Shown here: piece after piece, positions 1 to 6,179 of the stretch
Layout: each line of letters starts with the position of its first letter
How positions within the stretch are numbered: the first letter of the stretch is position 1
Assembly: GCA_001515955.1 (NCBI GenBank)
Contig: LOES01000112.1
Coordinates: 1-11,470, forward strand
DNA length: 11,470 nt
DNA from: Clostridia bacterium BRH_c25
GTDB lineage: Bacteria > Bacillota_A > Clostridia > Lutisporales > Lutisporaceae
Reading direction: 5' to 3'
Notes under the pieces: generated by a model
What the model saw: the letters and a program-made list of their open reading frames with translations, nothing else
Database searches by the model: none
Told to the model about the DNA's origin: nothing
Translations under genes and position numbers: made by a program

Positions 1-154
1 CTAACGCCCTCAAATGGTCATCCTTGACCTTGAGGACTTGCTCGGCGTCCATGCCTCGCATACGGATATTTCTAAGGCTACGTTCACAAGAGCCATTAAC
101 AATTTCTGTATAAGCATACTTAGGCTATGACATGTCTGCTCTGTAGTTTGTCAT
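1..154 (-). pseudogene. IS21-type transposase (IstA-like) N-terminal remnant, interrupted and cut by the window edge
   Basis: Read leftward from an ATG at 154, the frame gives MTNYRADMS, a TAG stop at 125-127, then 41 open codons to the window edge. The pieces fit the start of IS21-family IstA proteins: an MTNYR opening, a Tyr-rich turn, an Ile, a Ser-Cys-x-x-Ser-x-x-Asn segment like the 'CSRNTV' recognition helix of their N-terminal helix-turn-helix, and a later Asp-Asp-His-Leu-x-Ala-Leu like the 'DxxLxxLLFP' region. The early stop, and spacing about two residues shorter than expected, point to a decayed or frame-damaged copy. The element's end was not located; an imperfect repeat (163-177, arms ACAGA/TCTGT) lies just upstream. 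The match is from memory of the family and is short, so an unrelated transposase or chance similarity remains possible. Confidence 0.4.
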
Positions 155-199
155 TAGCCTCAACAGACCGGATCTGTCCAGTTATATTTTGCTGATATA

Positions 200-1018
200 T
201 CAAACTATTGCAATCGTCTTATCATACACACTCAAATAGCCCACAACTATGGCTGCGAATTCATACGGCTTTTCATACATGGAAGCATGTCCTGCTCCTT
301 TTATGACCACAAATCTGGAGTCCTTTATCCTCTTATGGATTTCCTCCTGGTACCTTACGGGGGTCATAATATCATATTCAGAGCCTATTATCAGTGTTGG
401 GATTTCAATATTGTAAAGCTCCTCAATAATATTGAGCTTTGATGCACTTTTTATAGCTCTTCTGAATCCTGCGTACCACTCCTTGATATCCTGCTTTGCA
501 AAGTTTTTTTCCCTTTCCTTCAGCCACTCTATATTCTGCTCATAGAACACAGTTGAATATATGTACGGCATAGTGGATTTGAAGTAGATGACACCATCAT
601 TTAAGCTTGCAGTATAGTCCCATAGCTCTTCGATGTCATTCATTAATTTATTTGTATACGCAGTAGTATCTGCCAAAATAAGAGTATGCAGCATATGCTG
701 GTGCTTCAAAGCAAAAAGCATGGCTACTTCACCGCCATAGGAAATACCCAGCAAATGAAGCTTTTCAAAACCCAGTTTATGAAAAAGCTCCTTCAGCATT
801 TCAACATGCATATCCTGGTTGTAGGGGTCTTCAGCCTTGTCCGACCTTCCTTGGTCAATCAGATCTATCAGTACCATTTTGTGCCGGGATGAGAATATCT
901 CTATGAATCCGTTCCAGCTTGCGGTACTCATCATTATTCCGTTCAATATAACCAGTGGCTCCCCTTCCCCATAAGTCTCATAATACATTTTCTTGCCCTT
1001 TATTTCTATAAACGGCAT
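200..1018 (-). CDS. Alpha/beta-fold hydrolase, copy 1 (downstream of livM)
   Basis: A complete 272-residue serine hydrolase of the alpha/beta superfamily, probably cytoplasmic since no signal peptide is seen. The nucleophile elbow GISYGG places the catalytic Ser at 93. The acid is probably Asp216 (SEYDIMTP) and the base His244 (GAGHASMYEKP), so the triad looks intact. An Asn-Gly-Ile-Met-Met stretch at 26-30 takes the place of the usual His-Gly oxyanion-hole motif. The length is normal for single-domain esterases, lactonases and C-C hydrolases; the substrate cannot be read from sequence. The ATG at 1018 is preceded by GGAGGGG with a 7-nt gap. The gene lies 52 bp after livM on the same strand with no terminator between, so it probably belongs to the transporter operon. 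It is homologous along its length to the hydrolase at 6180-6992: both share YGGEVAM at the elbow, an Asn-Gly-x-Met-x-Ser-Thr oxyanion region and an EKP after the catalytic His. Confidence 0.93.
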   Translation of the reverse strand: MPFIEIKGKKMYYETYGEGEPLVILNGIMMSTASWNGFIEIFSSRHKMVLIDLIDQGRSDKAEDPYNQDMHVEMLKELFHKLGFEKLHLLGISYGGEVAMLFALKHQHMLHTLILADTTAYTNKLMNDIEELWDYTASLNDGVIYFKSTMPYIYSTVFYEQNIEWLKEREKNFAKQDIKEWYAGFRRAIKSASKLNIIEELYNIEIPTLIIGSEYDIMTPVRYQEEIHKRIKDSRFVVIKGAGHASMYEKPYEFAAIVVGYLSVYDKTIAIV

Positions 1019-1036
1019 ATTACATCCCCTCCATGG

Positions 1037-1061
1037 TTGACTACTGCTTGGCAGGAGTCAA
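1037..1061 (-). other. Intercistronic hairpin between livM and hydrolase copy 1
   Basis: The arms TTGACTCCTGC and GCAGTAGTCAA (minus strand) pair over 11 positions with one mismatch around a 3-nt loop. No T-run follows, and the hydrolase ribosome binding site begins a few bases downstream. This argues against a terminator. An mRNA stabilising or processing stem, or a structure tuning hydrolase translation, is more likely. Confidence 0.6.
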
Positions 1062-1070
1062 AATTCAAAG

Positions 1071-2072
1071 CTATTTGGACTTTATTGCAGAAAAAAGCTT
1101 GTTCTTTATTTTACAAAGCAAACCCAGTACCCCATGTGGAGCGAATAGTACAATAAGGATGTAAAGCAGGCCAAAGATGATATACCAGCGCTCAAAAATC
1201 ACACTTACTTTAGCCAGCTTGGAAAGATACTCTCCTGCAAAATTTATTATGGTGGTTCCCAGAATTGCTCCGTAAAGGGAACCCACACCACCAATAACGG
1301 TTGCCAGTAAAGCATCTACCGTCTTGGATACAGTAAGCACAGAGGTACTGACAAAACGCATATGAATGGCATAAAAGGACCCCGCCAGGCAAGCTGTTAT
1401 ACCGGCAACTATAGTTGATATAATTTTGTAGCGTAATACATTAAAACCCAGAAATGTAGCCCTTTGCTCATTCTCGCGGATAGCTGCAAGTACCCTTCCT
1501 GTGGGAGAATTGGTAAATCTCCAAAGAAAAATGAAGGCTGTTATCAGAAATGCCAAGGCGGCATAATAGAATAAGGTTTTATTCATGAGAACACTTGGTA
1601 TTCTAAAGGTCATACCGTCGTATCCGTTGGTAAGATGCCTTGCCTTTTCAGCGAGAATAACGCCAACTTGAGCAAAAGCAAGGGTAATCATGGCATAGTA
1701 CGTATTCTTTATCCTCAAGGAAAGAAATCCGATAAAAAAGGAAAGAATGGTACTGATTATCAAAGAGACAAGTATGGCGAGCAAAAGATAACCCATGGTA
1801 GCTTTTGTCTGAGCAATATAGATAGCTACCCCATAGGCTCCAATGCCAAAGAACAGAGCGTGTCCGAAGGATACAATCCCTGTGTAGCCCAGAAGAATAT
1901 CATAGCTCATAGCATAAACGCTCATGCAGAATATCAGAACCAGCAGGTTAAGGGTGGGACGTCCTGCAATAAGCGGCATAACTGCCAGGATCAGAACGAT
2001 GATAAGCTGCACCAGCCAGTTGGTATTGAAAAGTCTTGGAATGCCGGGTGTTCCTGTTTTTAACTGCTGCAT
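1071..2072 (-). CDS. livM: Branched-chain amino acid-type ABC transporter permease, LivM family
   Basis: A 333-residue integral membrane subunit. With LivH it forms the translocation channel of a HAAT-family (hydrophobic amino acid) importer. The LivM signatures are present: LGYTGIVSFGHALFFGIGAY at 61-80, the cytoplasmic GRVLAAIRENEQRATFLGFN loop at 192-211 that contacts the ATPases, and VIGGVGSLYGAILG at 259-272. Hydrophobic segments cover most of the protein, beginning near residue 20. Length is normal. The ATG at 2072 directly follows the livH stop codon (TAA then ATG, no gap). Its AAGGGGG ribosome binding site lies inside the livH 3' end, so the two are probably translationally coupled. 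The family transports branched-chain amino acids, but relatives carry urea, amides and aromatic acids, so substrate assignment is open. Confidence 0.95.
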   Translation of the reverse strand: MQQLKTGTPGIPRLFNTNWLVQLIIVLILAVMPLIAGRPTLNLLVLIFCMSVYAMSYDILLGYTGIVSFGHALFFGIGAYGVAIYIAQTKATMGYLLLAILVSLIISTILSFFIGFLSLRIKNTYYAMITLAFAQVGVILAEKARHLTNGYDGMTFRIPSVLMNKTLFYYAALAFLITAFIFLWRFTNSPTGRVLAAIRENEQRATFLGFNVLRYKIISTIVAGITACLAGSFYAIHMRFVSTSVLTVSKTVDALLATVIGGVGSLYGAILGTTIINFAGEYLSKLAKVSVIFERWYIIFGLLYILIVLFAPHGVLGLLCKIKNKLFSAIKSK

Positions 2073-2939
2073 TTATTCTACCCCCTTACCGAATAATCCA
2101 CTGGGCTTTACCAAAAGCACAATAATCATCACTATCACGATAACAGCTGTGGAGGCATCCGGGTATAAATAAGCTGTATAGGAGCTGGCCAGGCCTACCA
2201 GAGCAGCACTGAAGGCTGTGCCGATAAAGCTGCCCATACCACCAATAACAACCACCATAAATCCCGTCATCTGATACATAAGCCCAATTTCAGGGTTAAC
2301 TGCCCCCAGAGCCGGAGCCATCAAAGCACCACCCAAGGCAGCTAAAGCAGACCCAATAACAAAAACCAGATTGAAAACTCTTTTAATGTTAATGCCCAGG
2401 GCCTGAACCATATCGGGATTCTGTACACCGGCTCGTACAGTCATGCCCAGCTTGGTCCTGGCAATAACCATATTCATGGTAACAGCCACGATCAAGCCTA
2501 ATACAATCAGGAAAACACGGTACTTGACAATAACAATGCTTCCGCCGATTACCCAGCTTCCCTGCAGTGCTTCAGGTTGAAATGCAGGCAAGATATTGGA
2601 GCCAAAAGGTATCTTGATCAACTCATTTAATACCAGCATCAAACCGGTGGTCAACAATATCTGGGATATATGATTACCGTAGACCCTGCTTATAACCACC
2701 TTCTCCATAATCCAGCCTACAGCCGCACCGGCTGATAATGCTGCAGCAAGGCCTGCAGCAAAGCTCCCCGTGTGGTTAAAGACAAATACTCCGGCATAAC
2801 AGCCATACATGAAGACGGTACCATGGGCAAAGTTAAGTACTCCCATAAGGCCATAAACCAGAGAAAGTCCCGAAGCAAGCAAATAATACATCATCCCTGT
2901 AGCCAGACCGGCAACTGTCAAGTTAACGAATATATCCAT
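2073..2939 (-). CDS. livH: Branched-chain amino acid-type ABC transporter permease, LivH family
   Basis: The second channel subunit of the importer, 288 residues from the ATG at 2939. The N-terminal GLSLVYGLMGVLNFAHGTVFMYGCY region (24-48) is the LivH signature. A GMTVRAGVQNPDMVQALGIN loop at 165-184 matches the ATPase-contact loop of the family, and VVIGGMGSFIG at 230-240 is the conserved late transmembrane motif. A GTG at 2945 is in frame six bases upstream. It lies only 3 nt from the GGAGG, while the ATG sits at a normal 9 nt, so I chose the ATG. The gene starts 18 bp after the livF stop and abuts livM. Nothing looks truncated or unusual. Confidence 0.95.
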   Translation of the reverse strand: MDIFVNLTVAGLATGMMYYLLASGLSLVYGLMGVLNFAHGTVFMYGCYAGVFVFNHTGSFAAGLAAALSAGAAVGWIMEKVVISRVYGNHISQILLTTGLMLVLNELIKIPFGSNILPAFQPEALQGSWVIGGSIVIVKYRVFLIVLGLIVAVTMNMVIARTKLGMTVRAGVQNPDMVQALGINIKRVFNLVFVIGSALAALGGALMAPALGAVNPEIGLMYQMTGFMVVVIGGMGSFIGTAFSAALVGLASSYTAYLYPDASTAVIVIVMIIVLLVKPSGLFGKGVE

Positions 2940-2957
2940 ATTCACTCACCTCCATCA

Positions 2958-3671
2958 TTATTCTTTGACCCCAATGCCCAGGTAATGTTTTTGAAGTCCC
3001 TTATCCTTTATAAGCTCTTCCATGGCACCCTGATGCACTGTCTGCCCATCATCTATTATGTAATAGCGCTCCCCTACTGCGGAGGCGAGCCAGAAATTCT
3101 GCTCCACCAAAACTATGGTAGTATGGTCTTTGATCTGTTTAATGGCAGCAGCCAGCTTTTCAACAATAATCGGCGCCAATCCTTTACTGGGCTCATCAAT
3201 CAAGAGAACCTTATTATTATTAACCAGCGCCCGGGCAATAGAAAGCATCTGCTTTTGTCCACCGCTCAAGCTGCCGGCCTTAATTTTCAATTTAACCTTA
3301 AGATCGGGGAATATATCCAGCAGCCAATACTTTCGATCCATTGTTTCCTTATCTTCCTTAAGCATTGCTATTCTGAAATTCTCATCAACTGTCAATTGAG
3401 AAAAGATGCCCTGGTCTTCAGGAACAAAAGCCATTCCCTTCCTGGCAATTGTATAAGTAGGTAATCCATGAATCATCTCTCCGTTAAACTCAATTGAACC
3501 CTTGGTAGGAGGGTTCAGGCCCATAATCGAACGCAAGGTTGTTGTCTTTCCCGCACCGTTACGGCCTATAAGAACTGTAACATAGCCTTCAGGCACTTCC
3601 AGGCTGATACCCTGGAGTATGTGGTATTGACCTATATATGTCTGCATCTTTTTAACATCAAGAAGCATCAT
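2958..3671 (-). CDS. livF: ABC transporter ATP-binding protein, LivF family
   Basis: One of the two cytoplasmic ATPase subunits of the importer, 237 residues. Walker A is GRNGAGKT (36-43), the signature is LSGGQKQ (135-141) and Walker B is VLLIDEPSKGL (155-165). The usual switch His is Gln191 in LVEQN, which is normal for LivF and separates it from LivG. The start overlaps the end of livG by four bases (ATGA), a classic coupling arrangement. Two adjacent ATGs (3671 and 3668) are possible. The upstream GGGAGGG is 5 nt from the first and 8 nt from the second, so the true start may be one codon later. All motifs needed for ATP hydrolysis are intact. Confidence 0.96.
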   Translation of the reverse strand: MMLLDVKKMQTYIGQYHILQGISLEVPEGYVTVLIGRNGAGKTTTLRSIMGLNPPTKGSIEFNGEMIHGLPTYTIARKGMAFVPEDQGIFSQLTVDENFRIAMLKEDKETMDRKYWLLDIFPDLKVKLKIKAGSLSGGQKQMLSIARALVNNNKVLLIDEPSKGLAPIIVEKLAAAIKQIKDHTTIVLVEQNFWLASAVGERYYIIDDGQTVHQGAMEELIKDKGLQKHYLGIGVKE

Positions 3672-4420
3672 GCCATCCCTCCCAGATAAGCTTTCTGAAC
3701 CTGCTCATTTTCCATTATATCTTCAGGTTTTCCTTTGTCCAATAAGCCGCCATTAAAGAGTACTACGATTTCATCGGAGAGGGAAAGTACCATATCCATC
3801 TTGTGCTCTACCAGCATAATGGTATGCCCGCCTTCGTCCTTTAATTTTGCCAATAGGTCAAGAATGATAGGTACCTCTTCCAAGGACATACCTGCAGTAG
3901 GCTCGTCAAGCAGCACAACTTCCGGCTCCAGAGCCAGAACAATTGCAATCTCCAGCTTTCTTTTATCACCATGAGCAAGGTTTAAGGCCAATGAGCCTGC
4001 CTTATCTGATAAATTAACCTTTTCCAGCATTTCCACAGCTCTATCCATGAACTGCTTATATTTAAGATAATGCCTGAAGACAGAACTGACACCGGCCTTA
4101 GCTTGAACTGCCAGTCTTACGTTTTCCAAAGCGGTCAGATTTGGAAACACGTTGGTAATCTGAAAGCAGCGGCCCATTCCTTGCTTTACCCGCACACTCG
4201 CCGGCATGGCAGTAATGTCTTGTCCTTTGAAAAGCACCTTGCCCTCACTGGGCTTTAAAAGCCCGCTGATCAAATTGAAGAAAGTAGTTTTGCCCGCGCC
4301 GTTGGGGCCGATTATGGATGTGAAGGTCTTGGGCATAATGTCCAAGGTTACATGGTCTACCGCTGTTTGACCTCCGAAATTAACAGTCAGGTCACAGGTT
4401 TGGATAATGGGTGCGCCCAT
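3668..4420 (-). CDS. livG: ABC transporter ATP-binding protein, LivG family
   Basis: The partner ATPase of LivF, 250 residues. Walker A is GPNGAGKT (38-45), the Q-loop glutamine is in CFQITN (85-90), Walker B is EVVLLDEPTAGM (167-178) and the switch His is His206 (LVEHKMD). The signature region reads LAHGDKRKLEIA (148-159), the loosened form typical of LivG rather than canonical LSGGQ. The ATG at 4420 has GGGAGGG 8 nt upstream. It is the first gene of the livGFHM block and is separated from livK by 127 bp containing a terminator and smaller hairpins. Its expression therefore probably depends on read-through from livK, or on a promoter in that gap that I could not identify. Confidence 0.96.
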   Translation of the reverse strand: MGAPIIQTCDLTVNFGGQTAVDHVTLDIMPKTFTSIIGPNGAGKTTFFNLISGLLKPSEGKVLFKGQDITAMPASVRVKQGMGRCFQITNVFPNLTALENVRLAVQAKAGVSSVFRHYLKYKQFMDRAVEMLEKVNLSDKAGSLALNLAHGDKRKLEIAIVLALEPEVVLLDEPTAGMSLEEVPIILDLLAKLKDEGGHTIMLVEHKMDMVLSLSDEIVVLFNGGLLDKGKPEDIMENEQVQKAYLGGMA

Positions 4421-4441
4421 AATATCTTCCCTCCCAAATTA

Positions 4442-4462
4442 GTGGTATGGTTATTTTACCAC
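4442..4462 (-). promoter_or_regulatory. Small hairpin ahead of the livG ribosome binding site
   Basis: GTGGTA and TACCAC form a perfect 6-bp inverted repeat with a 9-nt loop, ending shortly before the livG ribosome binding site. A second short repeat (TACAT/ATGTA, 4486-4500) lies between it and the terminator. These may stabilise the 5' end of a processed livGFHM transcript or affect livG translation. The function is unproven. Confidence 0.4.
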
Positions 4463-4500
4463 AACTTACCATTTGCTGCATTAATTACATTCTTTATGTA

Positions 4501-4532
4501 AAAAGGGACCGTAGGCAATCACGGCCCCTTTT
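4501..4532 (-). terminator. Intraoperonic Rho-independent terminator between livK and livG
   Basis: On the minus strand AAAAGGGGCCGT pairs with ACGGTCCCTTTT (12 positions, one A-C mismatch) around an 8-nt loop, followed by T residues. It starts 15 bp after the livK stop. Placed between a binding-protein gene and its permease genes, it should act as a partial terminator, giving more LivK than membrane subunits. The A-run on the other side could allow weak termination in the opposite direction. Confidence 0.85.
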
Positions 4533-4547
4533 TATAATTGACTTTTA

Positions 4548-5789
4548 CTACTGGTTATTAATAGGGGGAGCAGTCTCCCCGGGAGTCATTTCACGGACCA
4601 GAACCGGTACAGGATGGTCGACTCCGTCTTGCTTTTCAAGCTTGATAGCATATATAACCTGCAGTGATTGGTGATCTTCCTTGCGGAATGTCATTGGCCC
4701 CTTTGGAGTATCAAAGCTCATGCCTTCCATAGCTGCAATCAGCTTCTCTGAATCAGCACTGCCGTCAGTTTTCCCAAGGGCTGTAACTATAGCCATAGCA
4801 GCTGCAAACCCGCCGGCATCAAACAAGTCGGGAACGGTATCATATTTTTCTTTGATTTTAGCTATCATCCAGTCATTAACCTCATTCTTCGGCAGTCCAT
4901 TGTAGTACACACAGAAGCCTTCCATTCCTACGTTATCCCACATGGTTCTCAATGCGGCGATGTCAGGAGCACCTGTAGACAGTCTGATACCCTTTTCCTG
5001 AACCTTCTGGTCCATGAATGCCTTCCATGGGCTATTGGCACCGGCCCAGACCACATAAACCGCTTCCGGCTTTGCAGCGATCATCTTCTGTATTTCTGCC
5101 GTAAAGTCAGTGGCTTCAGCCGGAGGATAGGCTTCAAATACTATTTCGGCACCGAGATTTGCTGCAGCTACCTTGAAAGCATCTGCACCACCGTGACCAA
5201 AGGCACTGTCCGGGGCAAATATACCTAATTTGGCCCCCTTCTTACCTATTGCTGCAGCGGCGGCAGCAGCGTCCTGGGATGAGTTGCGGCCGGTACGGAA
5301 GATGTATTTGTTCCAGTTGGCTCCTGTAATGGCATCGGCAACAGCAGGCTCAACTACCATAACCTTTTGGTACTCTTCTGCCAACGGCACTATAGCCAAC
5401 GCATCAGAGGAGCTTGCACAGCCTACGAGAATATCGATCTTGTCTTCTTCCAGCAGCTTGACTGCTTTCTGTTTTGCAACCTCAGGCTTGGTTTCGGAGT
5501 CTTCAATGATTAGCTGGATTTCTGTATTGCCAACCTTGTTAGTTCCTTTGGTAGCATACTCCAGGCCCATTTCGAAGCCACGGATTGATTGCTCTCCATA
5601 GGCTTGCAGAGCACCGGTTTTAGAGGTCACCATACCTATTTTAACTACCTGAGCTGCCACAGTATCCTCTGTTCCTGCAGTTTCCGTTGAAGCTCCATTG
5701 CCGGTATTACTGCAACCGGCAGCAGAAGAGATAATAAGCATCATGACCAGTAATACAGCAATAAACCTGCTTCCTTTGAATTTTAACAA
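4548..5789 (-). CDS. livK: Substrate-binding lipoprotein of the branched-chain amino acid-type ABC transporter (LivK/LivJ family)
   Basis: The extracellular receptor of the importer, 413 residues. It begins with a lipoprotein signal peptide: Lys and Arg at positions 3-8, a hydrophobic core to about 20, and a lipobox ending AAGC with the lipidated Cys at 26. A Gly/Ser/Thr-rich linker follows, then the two-lobed periplasmic binding fold starting at VVKIGMVTSKTGALQAYG. GCASSSD near 124-129 and FRTGRNSSQD near 164-173 occupy the ligand-contacting positions of the Leu/Ile/Val-binding family. Start: an in-frame TTG at 5804 overlaps the ribosome binding site itself. The TTG at 5789, 5 nt after GGGAGGGG, gives a normal signal peptide and is preferred. 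The ligand may be a branched-chain amino acid, but this family also binds amides, urea and aromatic acids. Confidence 0.94.
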   Translation of the reverse strand: MLKFKGSRFIAVLLVMMLIISSAAGCSNTGNGASTETAGTEDTVAAQVVKIGMVTSKTGALQAYGEQSIRGFEMGLEYATKGTNKVGNTEIQLIIEDSETKPEVAKQKAVKLLEEDKIDILVGCASSSDALAIVPLAEEYQKVMVVEPAVADAITGANWNKYIFRTGRNSSQDAAAAAAAIGKKGAKLGIFAPDSAFGHGGADAFKVAAANLGAEIVFEAYPPAEATDFTAEIQKMIAAKPEAVYVVWAGANSPWKAFMDQKVQEKGIRLSTGAPDIAALRTMWDNVGMEGFCVYYNGLPKNEVNDWMIAKIKEKYDTVPDLFDAGGFAAAMAIVTALGKTDGSADSEKLIAAMEGMSFDTPKGPMTFRKEDHQSLQVIYAIKLEKQDGVDHPVPVLVREMTPGETAPPINNQ

Positions 5790-5794
5790 AATAT

Positions 5795-5802
5795 CCCCTC
5801 CC
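5795..5802 (-). promoter_or_regulatory. livK ribosome binding site (decides the TTG start)
   Basis: GGGAGGGG on the minus strand lies 5 nt before the TTG at 5789. The alternative upstream TTG at 5804 begins inside this site, which excludes it. Confidence 0.75.
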
Positions 5803-5842
5803 AAATTTTATTTCGTTTTATGTAAAGTATTAATGTTTTAAA

Positions 5843-5866
5843 AAATTATTAATACCTTAATAATTT
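5843..5866 (-). promoter_or_regulatory. Perfect A/T dyad upstream of livK, candidate operator
   Basis: The arms AAATTATTAA and TTAATAATTT (10 bp, no mismatch) flank a 4-bp centre, 54-77 bp upstream of the livK start. A run of T follows on the minus strand, but the stem has no G-C pairs, so a terminator is unlikely. Its length and symmetry suit binding of a dimeric regulator. A possible promoter overlaps it: CTGACA (5873-5878), an 18-bp spacer and TATTAA (5849-5854). That promoter is weakly supported. Confidence 0.45.
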
Positions 5867-5874
5867 GAGATATG

Positions 5875-6138
5875 TCAGTTAATCTGACGAGAACGGAAAA
5901 AGCCATCCGACGGTTGTAACATTATATTACAGCTGTTACAGTTTGATACAAATTCCTGGTAAATTCCATTTGCATCATTGATATCTTTCGGAACCCCTAC
6001 TACAGAATCCTGCAGCTTTTTTAAAACTTTTCTGATATCATTACCCCCGGTCATATCAAAATGCTGCTGAAATAGTATAGCTACTCTATAGCAATTGATT
6101 TCTGCCATGCTTATAGAAATATGCAAAGACCATGCCAC
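5875..6138 (-). CDS. Doubtful 87-codon open frame, unrecognised
   Basis: The frame opens at a GTG (6138) with no ribosome binding site; a later ATG also lacks one, and the stop-to-stop frame is barely longer. The product would be soluble, with a central charged helix-like stretch and two Cys near the C-terminus (SNCNSCN). I do not recognise a family. Its 3' part overlaps the TGTAA cluster and a possible promoter for livK, which favours a regulatory region over a gene. It could also be a decayed fragment of a longer gene. Confidence 0.18.
   Translation of the reverse strand: MAWSLHISISMAEINCYRVAILFQQHFDMTGGNDIRKVLKKLQDSVVGVPKDINDANGIYQEFVSNCNSCNIMLQPSDGFFRSRQIN
5915..5940 (-). promoter_or_regulatory. 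Cluster of TGTAA half-sites around a TATAAT, candidate livK promoter/operator
   Basis: On the minus strand, TGTAAC (5935-5940) is followed 9 bp later by TGTAAT (5926-5931) and then an inverted TTACA (5915-5919). TGTAAC and GTTACA form a 6-bp dyad with a 14-bp centre, and TGTAA-N7-TTACA forms a nested one. A consensus -10 hexamer TATAAT lies inside (5921-5926), but there is no good -35 at normal spacing. This would fit a regulated or activator-dependent promoter with a leader of roughly 120 nt before livK. It is a pattern-based inference only. Confidence 0.35.
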
Positions 6139-6179
6139 TAGAAGCTAACCATATCAGAGCTGTAAAAAGGAGAAGTGAA

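Larger units (their letters stand above)
5790..6179. other. 390-bp region between hydrolase copy 2 and livK
   Basis: No confident gene lies here. The half next to livK (5790-5890) is very A/T-rich and holds a 10-bp dyad and a small GTCAG/CTGAC repeat (5874-5888). The middle holds a cluster of TGTAA-like half-sites around a TATAAT. An 87-codon open frame crosses most of the rest but lacks a ribosome binding site. I see no convincing terminator after the hydrolase, so read-through into livK is possible. Confidence 0.6.

Noticed and set aside
2772..3464. A 230-codon plus-strand frame across livH and livF
   Set aside because: It is antisense to two confidently identified transporter genes, has no ribosome binding site, and its sequence is the mirror of their codon pattern.
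5790..5804. A longer livK start at the TTG at 5804
   Set aside because: That codon overlaps the GGGAGGGG ribosome binding site and would put acidic residues ahead of the signal peptide's basic region.
5874..5888. GTCAG/CTGAC repeat as a terminator after hydrolase copy 2
   Set aside because: The stem is only 5 bp and no T-run follows within a few bases.
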